Shown here: piece by piece, positions 8,607-16,741 of the stretch
How the letters are laid out: each line of letters begins with the position of its first letter
Position numbering within the stretch: position 1 is the stretch's first letter
From: Dethiobacter sp.
Lineage (GTDB): Bacteria; Bacillota; Dethiobacteria; Dethiobacterales; Dethiobacteraceae
NCBI GenBank assembly: GCA_020725465.1
Contig: DYEY01000035.1
Location: 1 to 64,000, forward strand
DNA: 64,000 bases
Direction: 5' to 3'
The notes under the pieces: generated by a model
What the model was told of the DNA's origin: nothing
Databases searched by the model: none
What the model saw: only the letters and a program-made list of their open reading frames with translations
Position numbers and translations under genes: made by a program

Positions 8607-11600
8607 GCGGCCTCCGGACGAAGCGGCCAGGGATGCTATCAGCACCCGGCTGGACGAGACTTTCCTGGTGGAGGCGGGCGCCGGCTCCGGCAAGACCGCC
8701 AGCCTGATAAACCGCATGGTGGCGCTGGTCAGAAGCGGACGCTGCCGCCCCGATACCCTGGCCGCCGTCACTTTCACCCGCAAAGCCGCCGGCGAGCTAC
8801 GCGAACGATTCCAGGAAAAGCTGGAGAAAGCCTGCCGGGAGGAAACAGACCCGGCCGCCGGCGAGCGGCTGGCCCAGGCCTTAACCAGCCTGGACCGCGT
8901 CTTTATTGGCACCATCCACTCCTTCTGCTCGCGCCTGCTGCGCGAACGCCCGGTGGAGGCGGGACTGGCGCCTGATTTCACTGAAATCGAGGGTTTGGAG
9001 GAGAAACTGCTGCTGGAGGCGGCCTGGGAAGAGTACCTGCTGGCTGTCCGCCTGGAAAATCCGGCCGGGCTGGCCAGGGTGCGGGAACTGGAAATCAGCC
9101 CGCAGGACTTAAAGGAGGCCTACGCCAGGCTCGCCCTCTACCCGGATGTTACATTTAAAGCGGAGCGTTACCCCTACCCCCACTCCCACCTGAAAAGGGC
9201 CCGCGGGGAGCTGGACAGGCTGCTGGCAGAAGTCAAAGACAAAGTTCCCGGGCAGGAGCCGGACGGCGGCTACGACGGGCTGCAGCGCCTGCTGCGGCAG
9301 GCCCTGCGTTGGCGCCGCTTTTTTGACCTGGAGGAAGACCGCAACCTGCTGCGCCTCCTGGCTAGGCTAGACCGCTCACCACGCCTGACGCAAAAGAAAT
9401 GGGAGGACAGGGACACCGCCCTGCAGGTCAGCAGCCTTTTCTGCAGCTTCCGCGACGACACCGTCCGTCCGGTGCTGCGGGAATGGCGCCGTTACCGCTA
9501 CCCCATAATGCTTGATTTCCTGCTCCCCGCCACCCGTCACTTCGAAAAAGTCCGCCGCGAAGAGAACAGGCTCAACTTCCAGGACCTGCTTATGTATACC
9601 GCCCGGCTCTTAAAAGAGAACCCGGAAGTCCGCGCCTATTTCCGGCAGCGGTTCACCCATCTCCTGGTGGATGAATTCCAGGACACCGACCCTATCCAGG
9701 CCGAAATCATGATGTACCTGGCCGGGTCAGACCTGACTGAAACAGACTGGACCAGGCTGAAACCCCGCCCCGGCGCCTTGTTTGTGGTAGGGGATCCCAA
9801 GCAGTCCATCTACCGCTTCCGCCGTGCCGACATCGACACCTACAACCAGGTTAAAAAAATTATTAAAAATTCCGGCGGTGAAATTCTCTACCTAAGCGCC
9901 AACTTCCGCTCCCTGCCCCAAATCATAGATTTTGCCAACCATACTTTCGGTAAGCTATTCAGTCAAAGCGGACCGCCCTACCAGGCTGAACCCGTGACCA
10001 TGGACGCCTGGCGCGAGCCGGCCACTGCCTCTCGCTCCGGCCTGCTTAAAATTGAGCTCACTCCTACTCCTCATAACAGCCAGGAATATATCGTAGCCCA
10101 AGATGCCGAAGCTATCGCCTCCTGGATCCGCCATTGCCTGGACGGCGGTCTGAGCCTTTGCCGCAGCAAAGACGAAGAGGACCGCGGCCTCACTGCCACC
10201 CCTGTCCCGGGCGACTTCATGATCCTGGTCCGCTACAAGTCGCGCCTGGCCCAGTACGCCCGGGCCCTGGAAAAGTACGGCATACCCTTTACCCTTTCCG
10301 GCGAAAGCGACATCGCCGCTTCGCGGGAGCTGCGTGAACTGCTTTACCTGCTCATGGCCCTGGCCGACCCGGACAACCCGGTACCTCTGGTGGCCTGCCT
10401 GCGCGGGCTCTTCTTCGGCCTTTCCGACGACCAACTCTACCGGTACCGCAGCTGCGGCGGTACTTTCTCCCTGCACGCCGCCGTCCCCGGCGGCGCCCCC
10501 GCTGACGTAACCGCCGCCTTTACCCCGGTGCTGGCCAAGCTAAGCCTGTACCACCGCTGGTCCTGTGACCTGCCTCCCGGAGCCGCCCTGGAGAGTATCA
10601 TCGCCGACCTGGGACTGCTGCCGTACACGCTGGCCGGTAGCCTGGGCAAAGGCAACGCCGGGTACCTGCTCCAGCTCATTGAGCTGGTCCGCGCCCGCGA
10701 GGCGAAAGGGGAGACCGGCTTTGCCGCCATGGTGACCTTCTTCAGCCAACTGCTGGAGTCAGGGCTGGAAGAGGAACTGGATATCACCGCCGGCACCGCC
10801 CCCGCCGTGCGCATCATGAACCTGCACCGGGCCAAGGGCCTGGAAGCACCGGTGGTCATACTGGCTAACCCCGCCAAAACGGTGGACCCTGACCCGGACC
10901 TGCATGTTCATCGTGGTGCCACCGCATACGGCTACCTGCAGATCAGCAGGCAGCAGGGCAGGCGCCGTGAAATCCTGGCTGAGCCTCCGGAGTGGGATAT
11001 ATACCAGGCGGAAGAAGACAGCTACCGGCGCGCCGAAGAAATCCGCCTGCTTTACGTAGCTGCCACCCGGGCCCGGAACCTCCTGGTCATAAGTACCTAC
11101 CCGGCCAAACCCGGACTTTCCCCCTGGCAGCTGCTGGAGCCTTTCCTGCCCGGGAAGACTGAAGTACTGGAAGTGCCCACACCAGTCTGCCCCCTCCAAA
11201 CCATGCCGGCGGAACCGGTGACCCCGGAACTGCTAAAGTCAGTAGCGGAACAACTGCGGGCGGAACTGGCGAAGGCCGCCGTCGCCTCTTACCAGAAACT
11301 CACGGTGACCGACCTGAGAAAAGCCGGCGAAGTCCCCCGGCGTTTCCACACCGGAAAGGGTATGAGCTTCGGCAACGTCATCCACGAAGCCCTGGAAGCG
11401 CTGACCCGCGACCGTGGCCGGACCGACCTGGAACGCCTGGTGCCGTTTCTGCTTGATGTCCACGGCCGCCCGGCGGACGAAAAAGCAGAGGTTATTGACC
11501 TCCTGGTTAAAGTGCAGGAAACCTCCTTATGGCGGCGAGCTCTGGCCTCTCCGGAGCTGCTCTCTGAGGTGCCCTTCGGCATCTTTGAAAATAATAATTA

Positions 11601-11823
11601 TCTTACCGGTACCGTGGACCTGGCTTTCCGCGAAGAAGGCGGCTGGGTGCTGGCCGATTACAAAGCCGACGCCGCGAGAGACGAAATCCATCTGGAAGAA
11701 CTGGTGGACTACTATCGACCGCAGGTGGAAGAGTATGCTCAGCGCTGGGAAAAAATAACCGGGGAAAGGGTAAAAGAGCGGGGGCTGTTTTTTGTGACCG
11801 TTTTGGAATATATATCCTGGTGA
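8599..11823 (+). CDS. addA: AddA-like ATP-dependent helicase-nuclease
   Basis: About 1074 residues, UvrD/RecB superfamily 1 helicase plus nuclease. Motifs in order: AGAGSGKT Walker A (about residue 26), TFTRKAA, VDEFQDTDPIQ Walker B (about 357), VGDPKQSIYRFRRAD, LSANFRSLP, MNLHRAKGLEAPVV, RLLYVAATRARN, then a C-terminal PD-(D/E)XK domain with GNVIHEALEAL and VLADYKADA (about 1019). It unwinds DNA 3' to 5' and cuts one strand as the partner of AddB. AAGGAG precedes the ATG at 8599, which overlaps the end of addB, indicating translational coupling. A longer open frame upstream (from 8314) is only the antiphase continuation inside addB. Confidence 0.9.
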   Translation: MTRRPPDEAARDAISTRLDETFLVEAGAGSGKTASLINRMVALVRSGRCRPDTLAAVTFTRKAAGELRERFQEKLEKACREETDPAAGERLAQALTSLDRVFIGTIHSFCSRLLRERPVEAGLAPDFTEIEGLEEKLLLEAAWEEYLLAVRLENPAGLARVRELEISPQDLKEAYARLALYPDVTFKAERYPYPHSHLKRARGELDRLLAEVKDKVPGQEPDGGYDGLQRLLRQALRWRRFFDLEEDRNLLRLLARLDRSPRLTQKKWEDRDTALQVSSLFCSFRDDTVRPVLREWRRYRYPIMLDFLLPATRHFEKVRREENRLNFQDLLMYTARLLKENPEVRAYFRQRFTHLLVDEFQDTDPIQAEIMMYLAGSDLTETDWTRLKPRPGALFVVGDPKQSIYRFRRADIDTYNQVKKIIKNSGGEILYLSANFRSLPQIIDFANHTFGKLFSQSGPPYQAEPVTMDAWREPATASRSGLLKIELTPTPHNSQEYIVAQDAEAIASWIRHCLDGGLSLCRSKDEEDRGLTATPVPGDFMILVRYKSRLAQYARALEKYGIPFTLSGESDIAASRELRELLYLLMALADPDNPVPLVACLRGLFFGLSDDQLYRYRSCGGTFSLHAAVPGGAPADVTAAFTPVLAKLSLYHRWSCDLPPGAALESIIADLGLLPYTLAGSLGKGNAGYLLQLIELVRAREAKGETGFAAMVTFFSQLLESGLEEELDITAGTAPAVRIMNLHRAKGLEAPVVILANPAKTVDPDPDLHVHRGATAYGYLQISRQQGRRREILAEPPEWDIYQAEEDSYRRAEEIRLLYVAATRARNLLVISTYPAKPGLSPWQLLEPFLPGKTEVLEVPTPVCPLQTMPAEPVTPELLKSVAEQLRAELAKAAVASYQKLTVTDLRKAGEVPRRFHTGKGMSFGNVIHEALEALTRDRGRTDLERLVPFLLDVHGRPADEKAEVIDLLVKVQETSLWRRALASPELLSEVPFGIFENNNYLTGTVDLAFREEGGWVLADYKADAARDEIHLEELVDYYRPQVEEYAQRWEKITGERVKERGLFFVTVLEYISW

Positions 11824-11852
11824 ACCTGATAATTTTAAGGGGGCATTATTTA

Positions 11853-12614
11853 ATGGCAAAATGGTTTAAAGCCATTAACATTGCCGGTCTGCTGCTGGTA
11901 CTCACTGTAAATGGTCTGGCCAATTACCTGCCCCTTAACGGCAGGAGCACCGGAGAGATTTCGGATTTGTATCCGGTCCTTTTCACTCCCGCGGCTTACG
12001 TCTTTTCCATTTGGGGAGTAATTTACCTCTTCCTCATCGGGTTCGTTATCTACCAGGCTTTCCACCGGCAGGCCTCCAACCCTTTTCTGGCCTGTATAGG
12101 CGGTCTTTTTGCCCTGACCTGTGTTTTTAACTCCCTCTGGATATTTGCCTGGCACTATGACCTGATCAGCCTGTCGGTAATTATCATGCTGGCTCTACTT
12201 TTTACCCTGATGCTCATTTACGCGCGGCTGGAACAGGTACACAAGCCGGGGAAAAGAGGGGACAGGTGGCTGGTGAGAATTCCTTTCAGCATCTACCTGG
12301 CCTGGATAAGCGTAGCCACCATCGCCAATATCAGTGTCGCCCTCTACCGGGCGGGCTGGACCGGCCAACCGTTTGGCCCGGAGATATGGACCCTGATTAT
12401 GCTGGCCGCAGCCACACTACTGGCAGCATACTTCATCATACAAAAGAGAGATATCCTCTTCGGATTGGTTTTTGTCTGGGCTCTGGTTGGTATCGGCATC
12501 AGGCAGTCCGGGATTTTTTGGGTTCAGTGGGTATCCTGGATTGCTGCTATGTACCTGCTGGCCCTGATTATCCGTGCCATATATCACCGCTCCCCTTCTA
12601 TTCGTCCGTTTTGA
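11853..12614 (+). CDS. TspO/MBR-type tryptophan-rich sensory protein
   Basis: A 253-residue membrane protein with about seven to eight hydrophobic segments. The N-terminal LTVNGLANYLPLNGRSTGEISD loop and FTPAAYVFSIWGVIYLFL helix are characteristic of the long TspO/MBR-related proteins, which bind porphyrin-like or other hydrophobic ligands in related systems. Later segments include NSLWIFAWHYDLI and ISVATIANISVALY. AAGGGGG precedes the ATG at 11853, 29 bases after addA, so it may be cotranscribed with the repair genes, without an obvious functional link. Ligand and role are unknown here. Confidence 0.8.
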   Translation: MAKWFKAINIAGLLLVLTVNGLANYLPLNGRSTGEISDLYPVLFTPAAYVFSIWGVIYLFLIGFVIYQAFHRQASNPFLACIGGLFALTCVFNSLWIFAWHYDLISLSVIIMLALLFTLMLIYARLEQVHKPGKRGDRWLVRIPFSIYLAWISVATIANISVALYRAGWTGQPFGPEIWTLIMLAAATLLAAYFIIQKRDILFGLVFVWALVGIGIRQSGIFWVQWVSWIAAMYLLALIIRAIYHRSPSIRPF

Positions 12615-12795
12615 AAAACATTCGTAGGGACTGGCTATGTAAGACAGGAAAAACTTGTAGCCGGGTAAAGCAGGAGTTCTCTGGTTAGATAATGAATATA
12701 ACAGTAATTTGCAAACGCTTGTTGGCAGAATATAAATGCGGGGAAGCTGGTATAGCCGTTTGCGTCAGTACGCGGCACTATCCGGGGGGGTACGT

Positions 12796-13242
12796 ATGAA
12801 GACAGTACATCGTTTATTATTTGCTATGCATGTATTTGTGGGAATAGGGGCCTTAGGTGGAGGGCTGGCTGCAATCACCAATCCTCATGACCCTCTTGGC
12901 GTGCCAAGTGAATTATTAAAGAATTCGCCATTTAATGATTTCTTTATTCCCGGCATTATATTGTTTACACTGCTTGGGATTGGGAATCTCCTCAGTGCAT
13001 TTATGTTTCGTTACAAATCAAAGTATCAGGGGTATATCAGCAGTATTTTCGGCTGGGCCCTTGTTATATGGATTGTGGTTCAATGCATAATGCTTGATAC
13101 CGTTCATTTTCTGCATGTAATATTTTTTTTAATCGGTCTGGTGAAATCAGGACTTGCACTGGTAATGTTGTTTGAAAAACCCCTGTTTCCTGAACACGTC
13201 TGCGGTTTAAAAATGTTACTACAGCGCTCCCGCCGGTCCTGA
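12796..13242 (+). CDS. Four-helix membrane protein of unknown function
   Basis: A 148-residue protein with four hydrophobic helices (around residues 5-25, 50-68, 80-100 and 106-126) and a conserved-looking first loop AAITNPHDPLGVPSELL followed by SPFNDFFIPGIILF. This arrangement recurs in many uncharacterised Firmicute membrane proteins. The ATG at 12796 is preceded by GGGGGGG. A decayed partial copy of this gene and its leader lies at 16096-16208. The flavodoxin gene follows closely. No reaction or ligand can be assigned. Confidence 0.65.
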   Translation: MKTVHRLLFAMHVFVGIGALGGGLAAITNPHDPLGVPSELLKNSPFNDFFIPGIILFTLLGIGNLLSAFMFRYKSKYQGYISSIFGWALVIWIVVQCIMLDTVHFLHVIFFLIGLVKSGLALVMLFEKPLFPEHVCGLKMLLQRSRRS

Positions 13243-13265
13243 CAATGGTTAAGGGGGTCTTTGTT

Positions 13266-13742
13266 GTGAAAACGGCGATATTTTATGTCTCGGTTCACCA
13301 CGGCAACACTGCCAGGTTGGCCAAAGCAGTGGGGGAGGCAATGGGAGCTGATATTTACAGCCCGGAGCAACTTACGCATGAGCTCCTGAAGAACTACGAC
13401 CTGGTGGGGTTTTTCTCCGGTATCTATAAATTCCGGCACCACGACGACCTCATTGGCGCCGTGGAAAAGCTGCCGCGGCAAAACGGAAAGATGGCTTTTA
13501 TCGGGTCAACCAGCGGTTCGGGGAGAAAAGCTTACCATAAGAAACTGGCGGATGCCCTGGCCAGAAGAGGGTTCCGGATTATCGGGGAATACACCTGCCG
13601 GGGTTTTATTACCTTTGGGCCCTTCGGCCTGTTCGGGGGAGTGAACAAAGGCAGGCCCGACGAAAAGGACTTGGCCGAAGCCGCTGCCTTCTTTAACAAC
13701 ATGGCCGCGAACCAGGTCAAGAGTCAGGTAGACTCCAAATAA
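13266..13742 (+). CDS. Flavodoxin-family protein
   Basis: A 158-residue protein. MKTAIFYVSVHHGNTARLAK carries the phosphate-binding loop (S-x-H-x-GNT) of flavodoxins; FFSGIYKFRHH and FIGSTSGSGRK match the loops that hold the FMN isoalloxazine ring, and YTCRGFITFGPFGLFGG resembles the C-terminal loop of the flavodoxin domain in small clostridial members. It should carry FMN and act as a cytoplasmic electron carrier or quinone/flavin reductase-like protein. GTG at 13266 is chosen because AAGGGGG lies about eight bases upstream and family members begin at this point; an ATG at 13245 has no such site. Confidence 0.8.
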   Translation: MKTAIFYVSVHHGNTARLAKAVGEAMGADIYSPEQLTHELLKNYDLVGFFSGIYKFRHHDDLIGAVEKLPRQNGKMAFIGSTSGSGRKAYHKKLADALARRGFRIIGEYTCRGFITFGPFGLFGGVNKGRPDEKDLAEAAAFFNNMAANQVKSQVDSK

Positions 13743-13847
13743 AGAAAATTAATACAGCTTTAACATACTCTTAACCAAAAACTGCTTTCACGGTAAAGTT
13801 TTTTGATATATATTGCTGTAAAGCCGATATAATTGGTGAGGTGTATC

Positions 13848-14276
13848 ATGAAGAAGCAGAGAGTGTTGTTTTTGTGTACCGGTAACTCGGCACGCAGCCA
13901 GATGGCTGAAGCCTTTTTGCGGCATTACGGTGGACACCGGTTTGAATCCTTTAGTGCGGGACTGGAGCCCCAGGGTATTAATCCTTATACACGGCAGGTA
14001 ATGGAGGAAATCGGCATCGGTCTCCACGGCCAGCGCTCCAAAAATGTAGACGAATACCTGGGCAAAATGCATTTCAACTATCTGATTACGGTTTGCTCCA
14101 ATGCTGAGGCAAGATGCCCTGCCGTTTTCCCGGGCGCAGGCAAACTCCTGCACTGGTATTTTGACGACCCGGCGGCGGCTACAGGTACCGTTGAAGAGAA
14201 ACTGGCGAGGTTTCGTGAGATACGGGACCAGATTAGCCGGAAAATCAGGGAGTGGCTGGAAGAAGAGGCTTGCTGA
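13848..14276 (+). CDS. arsC: Thioredoxin-dependent arsenate reductase / low-MW phosphatase family
   Basis: A 142-residue member of the low-molecular-weight phosphatase fold. The N-terminal VLFLCTGNSARSQMAEA holds the C-x5-R-S active-site loop; AGLEPQGINPYTRQVMEE and the later VCSNAEARCPAVFPG pair of cysteines are the redox relay seen in Bacillus-type ArsC, and WYFDDPA supplies the catalytic Asp region. It reduces arsenate to arsenite in the cytoplasm using thioredoxin. The ATG at 13848 follows GGTGAGGTG. No arsenite pump or ArsR gene is nearby, but a second, unrelated ArsC/Spx-fold protein (selenocysteine candidate) follows 400 bases downstream. Confidence 0.85.
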   Translation: MKKQRVLFLCTGNSARSQMAEAFLRHYGGHRFESFSAGLEPQGINPYTRQVMEEIGIGLHGQRSKNVDEYLGKMHFNYLITVCSNAEARCPAVFPGAGKLLHWYFDDPAAATGTVEEKLARFREIRDQISRKIREWLEEEAC

Positions 14277-14447
14277 AGGAATACTTCCGGTTAAATAAAA
14301 CAATTATGACTGCGGACAGGGAAAACAGGCCAATATCCACATGTTACCTGCAGCGGTGTATAAGACTGTAATAACCAATATTCCTGCCGCCTTTCCGGAT
14401 TCTTGCCCAGGCTACGGAGATATTTACAATAAGCGAGGGAGGACATA

Positions 14448-14591
14448 ATGAAAACCAAAGATGATATACTGACGGCAGCGGCGGTGGTTATTCTGTTTTT
14501 AACAGCGATAATTAACTGGAACTTTTACTCCTGGTTGATATTGGCTGCCATAATTCTGCTGCTTCTGGGCTGGTATGCCAGAAGAGAGTAA
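14448..14591 (+). CDS. Small two-helix membrane protein
   Basis: A 47-residue open frame with an excellent ribosome site, GAGGGAGG, six bases before the ATG. The product MKTKDDILTAAAVVILFLT continues with two hydrophobic stretches split by an INWNFYSW turn and ends in a basic YARRE. It should be a bitopic or hairpin membrane peptide. A hairpin (AAGCC..GGCTT) follows directly after the stop. No family recognised; coding is supported by the ribosome site and the hydrophobic pattern. Confidence 0.65.
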   Translation: MKTKDDILTAAAVVILFLTAIINWNFYSWLILAAIILLLLGWYARRE

Positions 14592-14673
14592 AGCCGGCCC
14601 GCAAAAGGCGGCTTCCATGCAGTACAGAAATCAACTTAGTGATGTTTCCTTTTAAGGAAGGAAGAAAAATAAC

Positions 14674-15018
14674 ATGCTGGTGTTTTACTGTTTCCCAGCC
14701 TGACAGACCTGTAAGAAAGCGAAAGCGTGGCTTTCGGAAAAAAAGGCCGAATTTAAGTACCGCGATATCCTGAAAGACCATCTTACCGCGGCTGAAATTA
14801 CTGAGCTGGCGAAACGCCATAATCTCGAACCCATCAACCTGCTGAACCCCAAGAGCACCGCCTATAAGTCCCTGAAAGTGGATGCTGCCGCCCTCTCCCG
14901 GGAGCAGGTGGCCGAACTGCTTTCAGCCAACCCCCGCCTTATGATCCGCCCGCTTCTTTCCGACGGCAAACGACTGGTCCTGGGCTTCAAGCCGGAGCAA
15001 ATGGAAGCTTTGCTTTAA
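14674..15018 (+). CDS. Spx/ArsC-like redox protein, probable selenoprotein (TGA = Sec)
   Basis: A 115-codon frame (114 residues) containing one in-frame TGA at codon 10 (14701-14703). It reads MLVFYCFPA-U-QTCKKAKAWL, and aligns with the Spx/YffB/ArsC-like family start (YP-x-C-x2-C-RKA), the TGA falling exactly on the first Cys of the C-x2-C redox motif, giving U-x2-C. After it the frame continues with family features to full length: EFKYRDI, LLNPKSTAYKSL, IRPLLSDGKRLVLGFKPEQM. AAGGAAGG lies upstream of the ATG at 14674. A hairpin of SECIS form follows the TGA. Family members act as arsenate reductases or thiol-redox regulators; which applies here is unknown. A plain nonsense mutation is the alternative, but the exact position and hairpin make Sec more likely. 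Confidence 0.8.
14701..14736 (+). promoter_or_regulatory. Candidate bacterial SECIS element
   Basis: Begins with the TGA codon at 14701. CGAAAGC (14720-14726) pairs perfectly with GCTTTCG (14730-14736), closing a three-base GTG loop. The loop opens 23 bases after the TGA with a G first, which fits the known geometry of bacterial SECIS hairpins (apical loop 16-37 bases downstream with a G in its first two positions) recognised by SelB. Confidence 0.65.
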
Positions 15019-15040
15019 GGATACAAAAGAAAACCAACTA

Positions 15041-15076
15041 AAAAATGCTGCCAGGCACCGACCTGGCAGCATTTTT
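15041..15076. terminator. Bidirectional rho-independent terminator
   Basis: AAAAATGCTGCCAGG (15041-15055) pairs with CCTGGCAGCATTTTT (15062-15076) around a 6-base loop. The U-tract works on both strands, ending the selenoprotein gene and the convergent AbiEii gene. Confidence 0.9.
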
Positions 15077-15726
15077 CAGACCTTATCATTTTTAACGGGC
15101 AGTATTTTTCTTGTCAGGCGCTCTGTTTCCTGTCGGAAAAAATCTTTAACTCTTTCCCACTCCACCTGTTGCAGCATGTCCAGGGGCGGAGATTTTTCCG
15201 CGTCTTCAAAAAACTGAAGGCTGCGCAGAATATGGTAAAGTGAATATTGACTTCCGGAGTATTTTCTGGGGAAAAAATCCCTCAGAAGCTCTTCAAGCGT
15301 TATGATATTCCGGGTAATGAAGTACAAGTCCGTAAAATCCTTATTGGAACCTCTGTTGGCTATGGCGACGATTTTCATCAGGGCTATATCCTTTAGATCG
15401 GCCAAAGGTATGCCCATAAAAATCCGGGTTGGAAAAAGGAGGGGATAAGGGTATACAAGAAAGCTTAATTTTATGTTATTAATAAAACCATGCAAAGACC
15501 CCGCTGATGAAAATGAAACAGTAAAATTCTCCTGTGCCGTAAGGATGCCGGCTATTTTTTCCGGCTGTAGCTCAGGTGAAAAAAAATCAAAGTCTTCAGA
15601 TTTGCGGTGGCCAAGCTGCAGGGCTGCCGCGGTTCCACCGGCCATGTAAAAACCCTGTAGCAGTTTATTTTCATTTAGTTTTGCCAGCAATTTGATTCGG
15701 TCGCCGGAGAGGACGTTTGCAAACAA
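15076..15726 (-). CDS. AbiEii/AbiGii-type nucleotidyltransferase toxin
   Basis: A 216-residue protein. YMAGGTAAALQLGHRKSEDFDFF is the GG-[ST] ... D-x-D nucleotidyltransferase core of AbiEii-like toxins, followed by IPLADLKDIALMKIVAIANRGSNKDFTDLYFI, the conserved second region with the KD-x-DL pattern. Such proteins are toxins of type IV modules used in phage abortive infection. TTG at 15726 is supported by AAGGGGGA at good spacing, and the frame overlaps the end of the upstream antitoxin-like gene by 52 bases, consistent with a coupled two-gene module. Catalytic residues appear intact. Confidence 0.82.
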   Translation of the reverse strand: MFANVLSGDRIKLLAKLNENKLLQGFYMAGGTAAALQLGHRKSEDFDFFSPELQPEKIAGILTAQENFTVSFSSAGSLHGFINNIKLSFLVYPYPLLFPTRIFMGIPLADLKDIALMKIVAIANRGSNKDFTDLYFITRNIITLEELLRDFFPRKYSGSQYSLYHILRSLQFFEDAEKSPPLDMLQQVEWERVKDFFRQETERLTRKILPVKNDKV

Positions 15727-15971
15727 TGGACTTCCCCCTTATCGAGCCGAAAGTAATTGGTCCAGAAGTTAGCTGTTTTTCTGGAAAGTGAGCGGCTGTT
15801 TTTAATAACTTCAATAATTTGTTCGTCCGGATAACGGCCAAAAACCCAGAGGATGGCTTCATCGTTGCCGACCTCCAGCAACCGCTCAATAATAAAAAAA
15901 GCATGCCTGTCATCATCAATCAGATTTGATTGGTGGTCCCAGAAATAGCGGTGCAAAAAACCGGGTATCAT
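15675..15971 (-). CDS. DUF6922-type partner of AbiEii toxin
   Basis: A 98-residue protein: LHRYFWDH near the start, then FFIIERLLEVGNDEAILWVFGRY and IIEVIKNSRSLSRKTANFW. This is the small domain regularly encoded directly upstream of AbiEii nucleotidyltransferases and thought to be the antitoxin. GGGAGGAAACC precedes the ATG at 15971. It overlaps the toxin gene by 52 bases. Its C terminus after about residue 80 (HCLQTSSPATESNCWQN) is read from DNA that also encodes the toxin start, so that tail may be unconserved. Confidence 0.75.
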   Translation of the reverse strand: MIPGFLHRYFWDHQSNLIDDDRHAFFIIERLLEVGNDEAILWVFGRYPDEQIIEVIKNSRSLSRKTANFWTNYFRLDKGEVHCLQTSSPATESNCWQN

Positions 15972-16095
15972 GGTTTCCTCCCAAAGAATTCATGTAATTA
16001 TTATATCACATTATAGTAAAATTTAACAGCAAGGTAAGGGGACCATTCCCAGGCTACCCCTTCCGCCGAGGTGTCCGTTTAATTGTGGAAAACTA

Positions 16096-16208
16096 GTTTG
16101 CGTTTATACGCGGCACTGTCGCGGGGGCATGTATGAAGATAGCATATTGTTTGCTGAGGTAGGGGCCTTAGGTGGGAGGATGGCTGCAATCAGCAATCCT
16201 CATGAGGA
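16096..16208 (+). pseudogene. Decayed fragment of the 12796 membrane-protein gene
   Basis: This stretch matches 12759-12895, including 36 bases of leader and the gene start (GTTTGCGT..TACGCGGCACT, then GTATGAAGA, then GGGGCCTTAGGTGG and GGCTGCAATCA.CAATCCTCATGA). It lacks an internal segment of about 20 bases and breaks off after the first ~27 codons. It is a partial duplication that has decayed; no product is expected. Confidence 0.7.
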
Positions 16209-16276
16209 GGATCACAGCTGCTCTTCTAAGGCAAGCGTACCCAACCAACGGTACCTGTAACCGGGCGGTACGAGCC

Positions 16277-16741
16277 CTAAAGCTTATGAGACAGCACATT
16301 GTGCCAGGTGTGAATGATTACAAAAAGCAGTGATACCACAGCGTAGGGCGGGGAGCCGCCTATTAGGGCGATTCCGAATAGCCAGATTAGGGGGGTGCAG
16401 GCCGGCGCCAGCAAGCCGGCTGCACTTTTGCTCCACGTGGCTTCCGGGGTGAAAAGCAGGGGAACCCAGGAGACGAAGTAAAGCAGCAACCCTGCGGCAA
16501 AGAGGATAATACCGGCCCGGCCCTGGGCATGTCCCAATCTGAGCGGAAAAAACAGGGGCCAGATAAAAACCGCCGCCCGCAGCACGTTCTCCGCTGCCAG
16601 GATAGCCAGCGGCACTCATGCATCGGAGCCAATCCCTTCCTGGGGCAACCGCCCGACGAAAACGGCGTTCCAGGCCAGAACAGGGAGTAAGAGCCAAAGG
16701 CAGTTCCACAATTTCAGTTTAAACATTTGCGCTGTGTTCAT
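16277..16741 (-). pseudogene. Membrane protein gene interrupted by an in-frame TGA
   Basis: One continuous frame begins with ATG at 16741, overlapping the glycosylase stop (ATGA), reads a first hydrophobic helix (LWLLLPVLAWNAVFVG), then meets TGA at 16616-16618 and continues in the same frame with VPLAILAAENVLRAAVF and three more hydrophobic helices to 16277. The two halves together give a sensible 154-residue, four-helix membrane protein, so the TGA is probably a nonsense mutation. A GTG directly after the stop could restart translation of the second half (112 residues). There is no redox Cys beside the TGA, so selenocysteine is unlikely. Confidence 0.6.

Noticed and set aside
16616-16618. 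TGA as a second selenocysteine codon
   Set aside because: No neighbouring Cys/redox motif and no hairpin of SECIS shape just after it; a nonsense mutation is simpler.
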